NCBI GenBank assembly: GCA_003550305.1
Contig: QKYT01000039.1
Span: 53,445 to 103,364, forward strand
Direction of reading: 5' to 3'
DNA: 49,920 nucleotides
Source: Glomus cerebriforme
Lineage: Eukaryota > Glomeromycota > Glomeromycetes > Glomerales > Glomeraceae
Made by a program: the position numbers and the translations under genes. The notes beneath the pieces are model-generated. The model did no database searches. It was not told the DNA's origin and was given only the letters and a program-made list of their open reading frames with translations. The stretch's first letter is position 1. The number at the start of each line of letters is the position of its first letter. Below, one piece after another: positions 25,050 through 37,283 of the stretch.

Positions 25050-25190
25050 GGAAATGACAGACATTTATCTAATCCTTTATCATTATCATAAATCGTTTGG
25101 CAATTGTCATTTTGCAAATGACCCAAATGACAAACGGCAATGATTGTTGTCATTTGACAGTCATTTGAATCATTTGATCATTTATCATAT
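25050..25190. repeat. Cluster of TCATTTG / CAAATGA motifs on both strands
   Basis: At least eight copies of TCATTTG or its complement and near variants occur in 140 bp, with an ATTGTCATTTTGCAAATGAC hairpin-like core near 25107. It may be a decayed palindromic element or a protein-binding cluster. Confidence 0.5.
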
Positions 25191-25216
25191 GCTTAAATAA
25201 AGTTTTTTATGTATAC

Positions 25217-25417
25217 TTGATATCAATTCTTCAATTTTTTCTTATAGTACTTTTTCTTTGTAATTTTCATTATATTTTAAGTCAAAAACATGGGCAAATA
25301 ACCACATCCTTTCATCCATATTTGGCAATTGAAGATAACCATTTATTAAAAATGGTATATAATTTTCATACAGCTGGAAGGAGCACACATCCTACTAATA
25401 ATGAAACTGTGAAATGA
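25217..25417 (+). CDS. Doubtful fragment with a secretory-type hydrophobic start
   Basis: The open frame reads ISILQFFLIVLFLCNFHYI followed by LSQKHGQ, which looks like a signal peptide and cleavage region, and ends with TGA after ~66 codons. There is no ATG (it opens at TTG), no splice partner was found, and I do not recognise the sequence. It is best taken as a 5' remnant of a secreted or membrane protein gene. Confidence 0.2.
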   Translation: MISILQFFLIVLFLCNFHYILSQKHGQITTSFHPYLAIEDNHLLKMVYNFHTAGRSTHPTNNETVK

Positions 25418-26419
25418 AAGTTAGAATATCTGTTTAAAGAAAATTTTAAAATATCAACTTTTTAGGAATTTAATTAAATTTTCAGCTAGAATCATTATTA
25501 AATATGTTTCAAATTATATGTGATTTAAGTATAGTGATCATATACAGCAAAGAATTAGCTATACAAATTAATCTTTTGATGCAAATTTTTTTACATTAGA
25601 AACTAGAAATGTGACCTTTTTTTAATATTGTGGATTGAGTTGGGGTGTTGCATTGAGTATTTCACAATTTCTTCTTAATAAACTTTATTAACTTAATTTT
25701 CACTCAATTATTATGATTAATATTTATTAGAAAGAAAAATTTTTTTATCTATTAATGGCAATTAATTATAAAGATGTTGTTTAATGTTTTATGGATACAT
25801 ATACATATATTAAGAAAGCATAACGACTAAAATGGTCAAAAAGTATTGATAACAACTGAAAAAACTTTTTCTGCGATCGTTTATGACGATAAAAAACTTT
25901 CCTTTTTTGACTAAAATTGTTATAAAAACATAAATAAAGAATCGATAAACTAGAATATGAAATAAATAAAAAGGATGAACAATTTAAAAAATTTCGATTA
26001 GTTAAAAGCTGCGGGTTATTTAATCGATATTACAGTAAACAATTGGGTTTTTTATATTTATATATTCCGTACATCATTGATCGGCTTAATCAGCCGGATC
26101 GGCGATACAAAAAAATTAGCTTCATTTAATAAAATATCTTGAATTATATAATATTTCAAGATATTTAAATATTAATTTTTATTTTTTTTTTATTTTTACT
26201 TATTCTCCTTCTCTTGTTGAAGTAAAACATTTAGCGATATGTTTCTTTTTTTTTTAAAAAAATAATAACCTAGGATCATACCAATAACGTGACACTTGTG
26301 ACGCTTTGGCGTATTTTTGTACAACAAATAAACATATATATACGTATAAACAATGACGACTTTTTTAATTCCGTTCTTTCTACATTTTTTTTTAGTCAAA
26401 ATAACAAAATAAAAAAAAA

Positions 26420-27841
26420 ATGTACCGACTTAATGTGGATTGTCTTGTACTCATTTTCAATGAATTACGAGATAAGTGTTCATTATATTCTTGTCTTTTA
26501 GTTAATAGAAAGTGGTGTAATTTAGTAGTTCCTATACTGTGGAATAATTATTCATGGTGTAACGTAGACGAGGACGAATCGATTTTTTTCGATACGATAC
26601 TTTCTTGGCTACCATCACCTTCAAGACAACTTTTATCTGATAATTACATCATATTACCTCAAAAAGTTCATTCGGAACCTCCATTATTTAATTATATTAG
26701 TTTTTGTAAATTCCCAGAAAATGAAGCTATAAAAAGAATTATGGAAATGGTTTTGGATTTTAATAGTTATGATAAAAGAAAAAGAGATCTTTTAGAACAA
26801 GAAATTTACAAATTGTTTGTTAGTCAATGTAAAAATGCTAAAGAATTATGTTGGACAAGTTCACAACCTTTATCATTATTTCCTGGAGCATCAACATGTT
26901 TCTCTCGATTAAGAAATTTATTTATTGATCTTGATTGCATAAATAGTAATGCTCTTTATGAGATGGCAAAAATTTGTAGATATTTAAATACGTTAATTAT
27001 TTACAATTGTCCTCAAGATCTTCCCGAATTAATTTTTTTAATAGATGCTCAGAGGAATCTAAAAAATGTAAATATTTATGGTAGCACTATTAGGAAAGGA
27101 AGTTATAGGGAATTAAGCAAAGCATTAGCAAGAAGATGTAATACAATAAATCATCTTCATTTGGGCTCAGTTAGGGTTAACCCACCTTCATTATCATTAG
27201 TTGATCAAACGCAAATATCAATTTTTAATAACGAGACGTATGATAATATTAAAGAATTTCAACAATACCTTTCAATTTTAGAATTTCCAGATCTTCAATC
27301 ACTTAATGTTACTGGATTTTCATATTTTAATGAGTTGGCAATGTTAATTCAAAAGACCAATGGAAAAATTTCACGTATTTCTATTAATTCGACTAATATT
27401 ACAACAGATAGAAATGTAGAAATTTTAATTAAAGCAATTGCTAGTAATTGCCCAAATCTTGAGGTTTTACATATAAACCTGGATCTTAAAGATTTTATTC
27501 ATATAATATCTTTATTATTAAATTGTAAAAATTTGGTAGAAATAAGATTAAATAATTCGACTTTTGTGTATAATGGGTATTATGTAGGGAATGAATTATT
27601 GGATATTTTAGCAAAATTTTCACCAATGTCTTTGACTAATATAACCATTAGTGATGAATGGGGCTGTTCAGTTAGTGCTTTGAGTCGATTTTTTGAATGT
27701 TTTAGAACTCGACCTTTATATTATTTTCATATTACCTTTAAGGGTTTTCGTCATTATATCACAAAAGATCATGTAGATATAGTTAAAAAATATATTTATG
27801 AAGGAGTAGTAAAATATTCAAATATATGTTCATATCATTAA
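26420..27841 (+). CDS. F-box / leucine-rich repeat-like protein
   Basis: This is a single-exon ORF of 473 aa starting at an ATG directly after an A-run. Residues ~3-43 form an F-box (LNVDCLVLIFNEL, SCLLVNRKWCNLVVPILW), the part that binds Skp1 in SCF ubiquitin ligases. The rest is a long, irregular leucine-rich region (for example LRNLFIDLDCINSNALYEM and NCPNLEVLHINLDL) of the kind that selects substrates. A family block FNYISFCKFPE lies just after the F-box and recurs as FNYASFCKFLS in the gene at 42598. That pair are paralogues of a family much expanded in arbuscular mycorrhizal fungi. The substrate is unknown. It sits alone between plus- and minus-strand Kelch genes. Confidence 0.88.
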   Translation: MYRLNVDCLVLIFNELRDKCSLYSCLLVNRKWCNLVVPILWNNYSWCNVDEDESIFFDTILSWLPSPSRQLLSDNYIILPQKVHSEPPLFNYISFCKFPENEAIKRIMEMVLDFNSYDKRKRDLLEQEIYKLFVSQCKNAKELCWTSSQPLSLFPGASTCFSRLRNLFIDLDCINSNALYEMAKICRYLNTLIIYNCPQDLPELIFLIDAQRNLKNVNIYGSTIRKGSYRELSKALARRCNTINHLHLGSVRVNPPSLSLVDQTQISIFNNETYDNIKEFQQYLSILEFPDLQSLNVTGFSYFNELAMLIQKTNGKISRISINSTNITTDRNVEILIKAIASNCPNLEVLHINLDLKDFIHIISLLLNCKNLVEIRLNNSTFVYNGYYVGNELLDILAKFSPMSLTNITISDEWGCSVSALSRFFECFRTRPLYYFHITFKGFRHYITKDHVDIVKKYIYEGVVKYSNICSYH

Positions 27842-28569
27842 GAACTACTGTATTTTGGTTTGAAATTTTTGGGAAATGTTGAAAATTAACGAGCATCCAA
27901 ATAAAATTTAGGCATATAGTTTTCTTTATTGTTTTCAGTAGTTGTGGGAATTCCACATATATGTATATAATACATTTTCAATAAAATTTTTGAATTTTTG
28001 ACATAAAATTTATTGTAATTAATGAAATTAACTAAAGTCTTATTATATTTTAAATTACGGTTTTAAAGGAACATCCAAATTCAATTCTTGTTAGTATCTT
28101 AGTATCTAAATATCCATTCTCCGCAGCTCTCTTATGCCTATAAATAACTTTCCTATTTCATGTAAAAGCGCTCGTTATTATTTTTTTTTTTAAGCATTAG
28201 CGTTTTCTTCTTTGCCTAAATATATTGTGTCGCTATAATTTTACAAGCATCTTGTAACTAATTAAGCAGAGATAAATTATAGATATCAAAAAAATGAATC
28301 GTTGAATCGTTTTTATATTTTACTAATAATTTAAGGTCCAATATAATTTTTTTATAAGAACGAAACAATAAAAATATATGTCGAATTAAAAAAAAAAAAA
28401 AAATAGAGAATAAACTTAATAAGTAATAGATTTATTCTTTATTCGTGTATTGTTTAAATTGTTGAACTTTGATGCAAGTTTACTCCTCCTGATTGGTCGT
28501 TATCATTTGCCGTTGCAGTAAATGGCATTTTGTTAGATATCGTTGAGGAGTTGGTATCGTACTATTATT
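27842..28569. other. 3' flank of the F-box gene and spacer
   Basis: No gene visible. An AATAAA-like signal occurs near 27978 (TTCAATAAAATTT), plausible for 3' end processing of the F-box transcript. Confidence 0.4.
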
Positions 28570-28990
28570 ATTATTTTTTTTTTGTATAAAAAAGAAATTC
28601 CAATTGTTAATAAATACTAAAGATCCTATGAAAAGTCTGCTGCATCATTAGTTTTTGTATTGAAATTGGAGAATTAATTTTATTATTAACATCAAGTAAT
28701 ATTAAACGATCTATAATAGCAACATACCAATATTGTCAATAATTAAAGATGGATCCAGAATCGTATAATTTTCAATTATATTTACTTTATTGAATTTGTC
28801 ATATTTTGGAGTTATGTTATTCGAATTTGTTTATAATATCTTCTAATAGATATGATCCATCTACGTTTATAGTTTATTAAATTAGGATCGGATATAATAA
28901 TTTTAGGAAATTCAATTATTAGCCCACGATTTCCAAAAATTTCTGGTTCATAACATTAAATATATTGAGTTTAAAAGCAACTATTACTAA
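28570..28990 (-). pseudogene. Decayed Kelch-type membrane protein relic
   Basis: On the minus strand, 28575-28710 aligns with the last exon of the Kelch genes. It contains LILLDVNNK (compare ILLLDISNN), a DAAD stretch, and then LLTIGISFLYKK, matching the membrane span LLTVGIFFLYKW of the gene at 21236, but with stops and a frameshift. Upstream on the minus strand to about 28990 other open pieces (YEPEIFGNRGLIIEFPKI) may be further exons, though they do not match the other Kelch genes. No intact frame exists. Confidence 0.55.
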
Positions 28991-30006
28991 AATATCTCGA
29001 TTTATTCGACAATTCATGTAATTTATCCACATGCTATTTCATAGCTCATAGCCTCATACGTTTCAAAAAAAAAAAAAAAAAAAAAAATTGTCATATTATC
29101 TCTATTAATTTTAATAAATCGATCCAATGAATTTCCACGTTTAGATCTAATCTTATCGTCAGAACTTGAATTTATAATTCTCTAATTTCCATCCCTAATC
29201 GAGGAAATAAAAACTTCTTATTGTTTGCGATAATAAAGATCTAGGACAGGTATGTAATAATAAACGTGATATAATGATCTTTAGTGTCAGGTAAAAAAAG
29301 TATAATATAAATTTAAAACTGATTGATTATTCTTATAGAATAATCTTCCATATCGACTTTAATTTTTAAATCCTATAAAAGCGAAAGTAGTGCTCACACG
29401 TGATCATGAATTGTACAAACGCATAAAATAAAAACTCCTTTTCTTCTTTATATTCTACAAAGAAAAAATTCCTCCAACTAATACAATCATGTATGTACTT
29501 ACAAGAAATACAATTTAGGACTTAATCGATTACTTACAATCAGAGGGCGCACTCAGAATTTTCAAGAGACACATTGAATACTTTATGGAAAATCCCAAAG
29601 AATGTCAACACCTTAATTTCAGTCAACCAACATAACAGAAAACGTATAAATTATTATTTTGGGCCAGCACAGAGTTGGAATATTGGCATTTAAATAGCAG
29701 CTTAGTAAGACTCGTAAGTGTGAGGTATGTCAGTGGTGCGTCTTCCTTTTAGCGTAAGGGATATGTCGCGTTATTAGCGCATATGATCAAATAATAATCA
29801 AGTCATTTTAATAAAAATAAAACAAAGTTTTTTTTTTTTTTAAACAAAAACTACAATTTATTCATAAGAAAACCAAATAATATATACATGAAGCTAGCTA
29901 AAATAACAATATATAAAAAGGAGAGAAACAAAATATTCGAAATGAATATATACAAAAATTTAAAATACATCATTTAAGAAAGTTGATCTTTTCTACGATT
30001 AACTAT
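28991..30006. other. Intergenic region
   Basis: No gene seen. It includes a long A-run at about 29066-29087, and 29860-30006 is the probable 3' flank of the minus-strand Kelch gene. Confidence 0.5.
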
Positions 30007-31713
30007 TTAGACTTGTCGTGTTTCCTGATCACTATTGATAACTTTATTATCTGTTGTTAAAACCTCTCCTTTTCCTGATTGATTTTCAAGTTTATTATTA
30101 TTATCAGGAATATTCGCTACACCAACTTGTACTTTTTTATTTTTATTCCATTTGTATAAAATGAAGAATCCAATTGATAATAATAAAACACCACCGATTA
30201 TAGATCCTACAATTATACCAATTATCACATCTTTCGTTTTCTTAGCGGATAATTGGCGTAGTGTTTTAGGAGGAATAAAGTCCGTTGTCCATTTGAATTC
30301 ATCATTATTACTGATATCAAGTAATAATACGTCACTATCGGTTTCATTATAACCAAATCCTATTAAAATTTAAAAAATTAATTGAAATCAAAATCATTTT
30401 ATTTTTACAAACAAAAAGAAAAAAATAAAAATAAAAGATTAATATATATTTACCGAAGGTTACGACCATATAATTTCCGATCACATTGGCTTTATGCATA
30501 TATCTATTTCCTGGAATGTTTCCAGAAACATTTGGAATAATCCATTCAAAAGTGTTTATATTTAAAGTATAAAGTGAATTACTGCCATCAATATCCACGC
30601 CCTTTCCTCCAAAGACTATTACTTGTTGACCGTCCAATCCTATTATAATAGGAACGATTAAAAAAAAATCGAGAATCAAAAAAAAAAAATTTTTAATTAC
30701 AGTTTTTATTTAAATACGTACCGAGAACAGAAGTTATACCAAATCTACTAGAAGGTATTGTTCCAAAAGTTTTCTATAGATAATAATCAGTTATTATGTA
30801 TTATTAGTTTAAGGTTTTTATATAATTAATGACGACAAAATAAATCTAAACTTACAACTGTAGTCCAATTATTATTAATAGTGTCATATAAATAGACCTA
30901 TCAAAATGAAAACATTCCGATCAATTATTGTAATTATTAAAAATCAATTTAAAAGATAATATAATTACCATATCTAATGGTAAACTTTCACTGAGATTAT
31001 CCGCGCCACCTAAAATAATTATAAAAAAATTTAAACGTCCGAGTAACGTGACCACGTGACTGTGATATATTGTACTTACCTATATATAGAATGTTTTGAT
31101 TAGGTAATAGAGTTGCACCGTAATTGACTCTTGGGGAAGGTCCGTTTAATGAATTACCCTTCCCCCAACTTAAATTTATTGAATCTAAAACGAGCATATC
31201 ATTTACATAATTGTTATATACTAATAATCTTCCACCAAATAAATATATTTTTCCATTATTATCGATGATGGCCGTTAAACTTCTTCTCTTAATGAAAAAT
31301 TCTCCAGTAATTATTGGAATGCTCCATGAATTACTTTGGGGGTCAAACATGAAAACCGAAGCGGGAATTTCAACATTTGTCAAATTTCTTCCTCCGTACA
31401 GAATTAACGTATTATTATTTGCTCCACCTTTAACAGCCGCAGCACCAATGTGCGACGGAACAACATCATTGCTTGATAAATCATTCCAAGATAATTGTTG
31501 AGTGTTTAATGGAGCGGATACGTCAAGATAAAAAAATTGCCGTCCTCCAATTCCTTCAGATCCATGAACATCATCAAATCCACTTAAAATATACAATTTA
31601 TCTTGAATTAATGTAGCAGTATGAAGATGTCGTACATATGGGGTAAAGGCTTGACCATTTATTTCAACCAATAATAATAATAATACGAAATATATTAAAG
31701 AATTCTTCAACAT
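30007..31713 (-). CDS. Kelch-repeat single-pass membrane protein
   Basis: Six exons splice in frame to 435 aa: 31080-31713, 30969-31009, 30856-30897, 30722-30773, 30454-30639, 30007-30359, all with GT..AG introns. Exons 2-4 are 41, 42 and 52 nt, the same sizes as in the gene at 21236. The signal peptide begins MLKNSLIYFVLLLLLVEING. Kelch blades include KLYILSGFDD, LILYGGRN, KIYLFGGRL and QVIVFGGKG. The membrane span is VIIGIIVGSIIGGVLLLSIGF, followed by KWNKNKK and a short ~50-residue tail ending ETRQV, much shorter than that of the plus-strand paralogue. The propeller is expected outside the cell or in the secretory lumen. It is tandem with the gene at 32555-34157 and transcribed the same way. 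Confidence 0.88.
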
Positions 31714-32554
31714 GATTATAATTTTTTTTTTTAAAGAAAAAAATAATTAAGGGATAATTCGTTTTTTATATATATATATATATAAAAAAAGGGAAAAAAA
31801 GAAAAAAAATTCTTTTGTTAAAAAAAAAAACGAAAAAAACAAAAATTTATAAGAAATTTTTTATATCGCAAACTTTAAATATAGCAACTGATGGGTTTTT
31901 TTTAACATTTGAAATAAAGCAGCATGATAAGGCAAATCTAGCTCTCAAAGGGTGTGATGATACCATTTTAAGTTTATTTATTTAATTGGCGTAAATTTCA
32001 TTTATTGAATAACCGGAAAATCAACTTGATAGTGCTGATCAAACTTTAAAAAATTATTTCAATTAATGTTACGCGACACGACAGAATTTTTAAAACAGAT
32101 GATTGGTTAAATTAATTTTTCTTACGTTAACAATTCACACGAAATTTCCAATTTACTAAACGTATCATCAGTTAAACCGAAAACGTTCTAGGTTGTCATA
32201 CAGGAAGCGTAAATAATAGGTGATAAAGAAATAAATCAAATAATTACTAGAACATAAGTGAAAATATAGAGGTCATGTTATCAAATAAATTTTATTTGTA
32301 TTTATAAGTAGAAGGAGGGTAAAATGTCGGTCCTGTTGATGGTTTACTAATAGATTTAGACGATTAATATGATTGTATTACAATTATTTAATAAAAATTA
32401 ACCGACAAGTTCTCTTTTAGAAAATAAAAAAACCCGAGTCATTTTCAATAGAATTATAAAATTTTTTATTGATATAAAAAAGAACAATAATAAAGATATA
32501 ATAAATATTTTTAAGAAATAAACTATATATTATATAATATAAATCAGATCAAAT
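31714..32554. other. Spacer between two minus-strand Kelch genes
   Basis: 841 bp hold the promoter side of the 30007-31713 gene and the 3' flank of the next one. A TA-rich microsatellite lies at about 31768-31784 between A- and T-runs. No other gene is visible. Confidence 0.5.
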
Positions 32555-34157
32555 TCATATTTTGTGCTTTATTTCCTGTTCAACATCAGGAGGATGTACT
32601 GCATTTCTTCGCAACCGCCTATTTTTATTCCATTTGTACAATAAGAACATTCCAATTATTAATAAAACACCACCGATTGTAGATCCGATAATTACACAAA
32701 TAACTTTAGATTTTGATGGAGAACCCGAAAGATTTTCTGTCCATATATATTCATCATTATTACTAATATCAAGAAATAGAACATCACTTTCAATTGTTTT
32801 GGTTGATTGACCTAATAAATTGGATTACGTTTCATTAAGAATCAATAGACGTAAGTACAAAAAAATATATATTTAAAAAAATTATATTTACCAAATGTTA
32901 TAACCAAATAATTTCCAATGACATTTGCTTTATGATTATTTCGGCTTTCTGGAATTGTTCCAGAAACTTTTGGGATATACCATTTAAAATCGGATAGATT
33001 CAATACATAGAGTGCATCTGTAGAATTAACACCAATACCTCCAAAAATTATTACTCTTTGACCATCCAACCCTACCAAAATAAAATCATTAATAAAATCT
33101 CATGATACTTTTTTACTCATTTCATTTTAAAACTTACCAAGATTAACAGAAAACCCTTCCCTACTTGAAGGTATTATTCCCGAAGTTGTCTACATATTTA
33201 TTAATAAAAAAAAAATGATGAGATTTTATAATAAATATTTTAATTATAATAATTTAAATACTTACTTTAGTATCCCAACTATCATTAATCGTATCATATA
33301 AATACACCTACAAATAAAAGTATAAATTAAGAAACATCCGAACTGATTTTTTTCAAATTAGCAAATAATTACCTCATTTAATGTAATATTTGTATAATTA
33401 GAACCGCCTGATGTAATAAAAATATAATAAATAAAAATAATAATTTTTTTTTTTTTTTTTACGAAAATGGATTCGCGCGAGAAAAAGTGAGATTATCGAT
33501 CTTACCCATATAAATGATTTGGTGATTGGGTAATAAAGTAGCTCCATAATTTCTTCTTGGTGATGGTGTATTAACTAAACTTCCCTTTCTCCAACTAAGA
33601 TTTATTGTATCTAAAATAAGCATGTCATTTACAGAATATTTACTTATCTCTTCCACTCCACCCCATAAATACATGCTTCCATTATCTATAATTCCTGTCA
33701 AAAATGCCTTCCTACTAAATTCTTCTTCACCGCTCATATTTGTTATATTTGGGATACTCCATGAATTACTTTTAGTATCAAATGTATAAACCAAAGCCAT
33801 ATCATTATCAGTTGAATTTCCTCCATATAAAAATAATATATCATTATTAACGCCACCTTTAACGGCTGCGGCAGCTTTATGTGGCGGAACAATATTAACG
33901 TTTGATAAATCTAGCCATGATAATTCTTGAGAATTAAAATTAACAGATGAGGTAGAAAAATCACGATAAAAAAAATCTTTTCCAATAGTTTCAATAGAAG
34001 TATCAAGTTTATCTCTACCACCTAAAATGTATAATTTATTATCGATAAACGTAGCAGTATGAAGGTATCGTTGTGATGGTTGAAAACAATCTATTTCAAC
34101 CGACCAGAATTGAATTAAATTGAATAATATTAAATATACTAAAGAATTTTTCAACAT
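32555..34157 (-). CDS. Kelch-repeat single-pass membrane protein
   Basis: Six exons splice in frame to 405 aa: 33506-34157, 33373-33407, 33266-33307, 33138-33189, 32892-33071, 32555-32811. The micro-exons are 35, 42 and 52 nt. The start chosen is the ATG of MLKNSLVYLILFNLIQFW, matching the signal peptide of the neighbour; an in-frame TTG 18 nt upstream was not used. Kelch blades include KLYILGGRD, LFLYGGNS, MYLWGGVEE and RVIIFGGIG. The membrane span is ICVIIGSTIGGVLLIIGMFLL, followed by a basic KWNKNRRLRR and a very short tail ending IKHKI. It is the most diverged intact copy in the window, and tail length varies strongly between copies. Confidence 0.87.
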
Positions 34158-35339
34158 GACTAATAATTGGTTCAAAAAATAAAAAATTTAAGCGATAGTT
34201 TATAATTTTTTTTTTTGTTTTTTTTTTGTGAAAAAGATGACTTCGTTATAAAAAAAAAAATAACTTAAAAATGATAATATTAAGAAAATCGATTATCATT
34301 TATTTATCAAATATTTATGCAAGTTGTACAGTCATTGTTAAAATAAAATGCAGATTGCTTTGTCGATCATAACTAATAACTATTTATGGATGTTGTTATT
34401 TTTATCTATCAACGATTTACTTATGAAGATAGATAATTTCAGAAACAAATTGACATCATTATGAAAATCATTGGTCGCACGAAATGCAACAATAGTAAAA
34501 AAAATCGATATGTTTTTAGCGATTATAATAGTTCGTTTATTCAAAAACTTGCTTATCAAAGATAACACAAATATATAAATATTTTATCAAGTTGTAAAAA
34601 GAAATCCTTTACATATAATTAATTAATGCATCACATTGGAGTATTTGATTTAAGTTCTAGATTCAGGGTAAAAGAATTTTTAAAAATAATTTCAAACGTT
34701 AATGCATATAGCATAAACGGAAGGTTAGTTCTAGAACAAGAAATTTTATAGAATTGGGCGAGTGTTGGGCGTACTTTAAATTACACATGATTATTGCAAT
34801 GTTGGGCCCCAGTTATTAGTATTTGGCCATTTGTCCTAATATGGAGATTATATCATACCGTATTAAATGCTGTGAATGCGAAAATATCAAACGACATCAA
34901 GTATATATATATGCGTCAGATATTAGTCATTTGACGTGTGCGGTATGTCTGTTGTCAAATAGAGAGGTAAGACAGAAAGTTGAACAGGAGGGTTGCCAAA
35001 TTGAGTGTAGTATAGTGTTATAATGCATACTGTTGAGTATGGTAAAATTTCTATACACTATACTCAACATCGATTTTAACATTTGAATACTCAATTGCTA
35101 TATTAAATTATACCACAGATAAAGAATGTTTTTTTTTTAAGAAAAAATATTCATAATTTTCGTGTCAAAAAAATAATGGTTTAGCGAATAATTAGATGAT
35201 TTTACCATACATACGCACCTATAATTTTACAATTTATACTCAGTTGTAAATCATTTCACATAATCATACAAAACTCATTTGACTAATCCTAACTCTACCA
35301 ACTTTCCGTATCAATCAAGCTGACATATAACATACTATA
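34158..35339. other. Intergenic region
   Basis: No supported gene. A short open frame at 34823-35023 has two CxxC pairs (CCEC, CAVC) but no ATG, and I do not recognise it. A local inverted repeat lies at 35030-35070 (GTTGAGTAT and ATACTCAAC). Confidence 0.45.
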
Positions 35340-35341
35340 TA

Positions 35342-35717
35342 CAGTCAGACCTTTATACACCGATATATTATATACCGATACTTGCTTATAACGATGATTT
35401 TTAATTTCCCATTTCAATATTAATAAAAAAACCTCTCAATACACCGATTTTTTTATAGTATTTCACGATATACAATCTCTCTGTTCCCTTTATAGTAATG
35501 TATATGAAAATCTAATTTACATTTACACTGATATAATTCAGGCCAGCACTATAAAATTGTCCTGATTAGCAAAATAATTTTTGTTTAAGCTTTATGTGGG
35601 CCAGAATTAGATTTTCGGCCTGCATTACAATCTGCTAATAGCTTACTACATACCGATAATTTGATATACGATACTTTTTTCCCAAAACAGCAGCATCGGT
35701 ATATAGAGGTTTGACTG
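35342..35717. mobile_element. Pogo/Tc1-type MITE
   Basis: The 376-bp element has terminal inverted repeats, CAGTCAGACCTTTATACACC at the left and the complement of CAGTCAAACCTCTATATACC at the right. TA flanks both sides (35340-35341 and 35718-35719), the target duplication of the Tc1/mariner-pogo superfamily. The CAGTCAAACCTC start is typical of pogo-like ends. The inside is noncoding, so it would depend on a transposase elsewhere. Its centre holds GGCCAGCACTATAAAAT, also seen near 49343. Confidence 0.85.
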
Positions 35718-35719
35718 TA

Positions 35720-37002
35720 TATGGCTAATAAGTTGGAATAATAGATGTCACGCGTACTAGAAATTCAATGGTAAGTCCGAATTTAAAATTCTATAAATTT
35801 ATTTGGTTTTTTGTTAAGTAGAAAATAAATTTGAAGTTTAAACTAGGGAATTTAATTGACTTTGCTTAACGATTTGATCGAACATGACATACAACTAATA
35901 CAAGTAGCTTTACTAAATCACGTTCATGATTTAAAAGAACATACACTCCACACTTAAAAATATCTTGGACAGGAAGTTCAAATATAATAGTAAGATAATG
36001 TAGTAATAAGTTGAAACGCGTGATTCCAATCATTGTTGCAAAACATTTCCATAAGTAAAAATTTAAATTTTTATAACAACTGAGTCTGAGTGTCAGGGAG
36101 TTATGCAGTAACACGTGGCAGTAGGTGCGCACATGTGACATTTTTCGATTTAATCATTTTTTTTGAAGTTGGTGATCTCGGTTGGAATTAAGAGCATCAC
36201 ATGTTCGATCTCAAAAATTAATATGTAACCCTAACAGTTGAGTATTCCAATATTAGGAGAAAATATTTATTTTTCTAGTCTTCTTAATAAAATAATTTGT
36301 AATCACTATATGAGATTAAATTATTATTTGTTAATTTTTGTATTTTAATAATAATAATTTTTTTTATAATTTTTTGGTGTTAGTATTTATCAACAAATCA
36401 TCTGATCAACTAATTGAAAACAGCAATAATTAAGTAAACCCTTTTTTTTGGAGAAAACTTTACTGAATGATATTAATAATTAATGAATTGTCAGATACTG
36501 TACTTTTTACCAGCAGGGTCCAGAGAATGTATATTAGTATTGTATAATAATAATGGATAATATTTTAATTTTAATTATTGTTAGTATGGATTTTTGTGAA
36601 AAAAAAATTAAAACTTTTAAGTACTTCAAAATGGGAATTTTAAAAAATTTTAACCAGTAGTATCAATTGAATAACAAAACAATACTGATAGCTACTACTG
36701 CATGTAACCAAACTTCTAATTAATTTCTATTTTAGATATTTTAGTAGTACTAGTAGCTCGCCCATCATAGCAGTAACCGATAGTAATTGATTATAAATAT
36801 GTTAGGATAATATAATGTTAAAATAATCTTTACTATTATTATTCTTATAATACCATTGTTAGAAGATTTTATGATTGATTTATTTATATAAAATCATTTT
36901 ACAGAAAAAAAAAAATAATATTTGCATTCTGAATTTCTGATATAAAATTTACTTATATTTTTATTGTTTCTTAATAACTTGAAATACCTCATAATGTTCT
37001 AC
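35720..37002. other. Intergenic region
   Basis: No gene supported; minus-strand ORFs here are short and unrecognised. A loose tRNA-like A-box/B-box pair lies at 36173-36212, judged too short (see rejected items). Confidence 0.5.
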
Positions 37003-37004
37003 TA

Positions 37005-37214
37005 GGACCCCGAAATATATATAAAAGGATAGGGTCAGAGTTTGCGTATAATGAACCAAAAAAATCATGTAAATATCCTTTTTTGGACAAATTCTGATAA
37101 TGTCAGCCAGAAATTTATTACTTATTTTAGTAACTGACTGACATTACCGTAATTCCGGCCCTGAAAAAAATGCGCACAGCTAATAGTAAAATTTTTTTGC
37201 ATATTTCGGGGTCC
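37005..37214. mobile_element. 210-bp MITE with TA flanks
   Basis: The left end GGACCCCGAAATAT (37005-37018) is an exact inverted match to ATATTTCGGGGTCC at 37201-37214. Both ends are flanked by TA (37003-37004, 37215-37216), as for Tc1/mariner-type insertions. The interior has CTGACTGACATTACCGTAATTC-like palindromic sequence and no ORF. Confidence 0.8.
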
Positions 37215-37283
37215 TAAATTTTTTGGAGTACTCAAGTTAGGATAATATTTTCATGATCAACATAAGACTAATTGTTAGGATTA

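Larger units (their letters stand above)
23251..26419. other. Large AT-rich intergenic region
   Basis: No supported gene in 3.2 kb. It contains the ATGACA/TCATTTG motif cluster and a secretory-looking short ORF, both listed separately, plus a short (TA)n tract near 24966-24978. Confidence 0.5.

Noticed and set aside
34823..35023. Short ORF with CCEC and CAVC pairs, possible zinc finger
   Set aside because: No ATG start, no known spacing pattern, and it lies next to small inverted repeats; too weak to call a gene.
36173..36212. tRNA-like A box and B box (GATCTCGGTTGG ... TGTTCGATCTC), possible tRNA gene or SINE head
   Set aside because: The boxes are only about 29 bp apart instead of about 44, no cloverleaf stems form around them and no SINE tail is visible.
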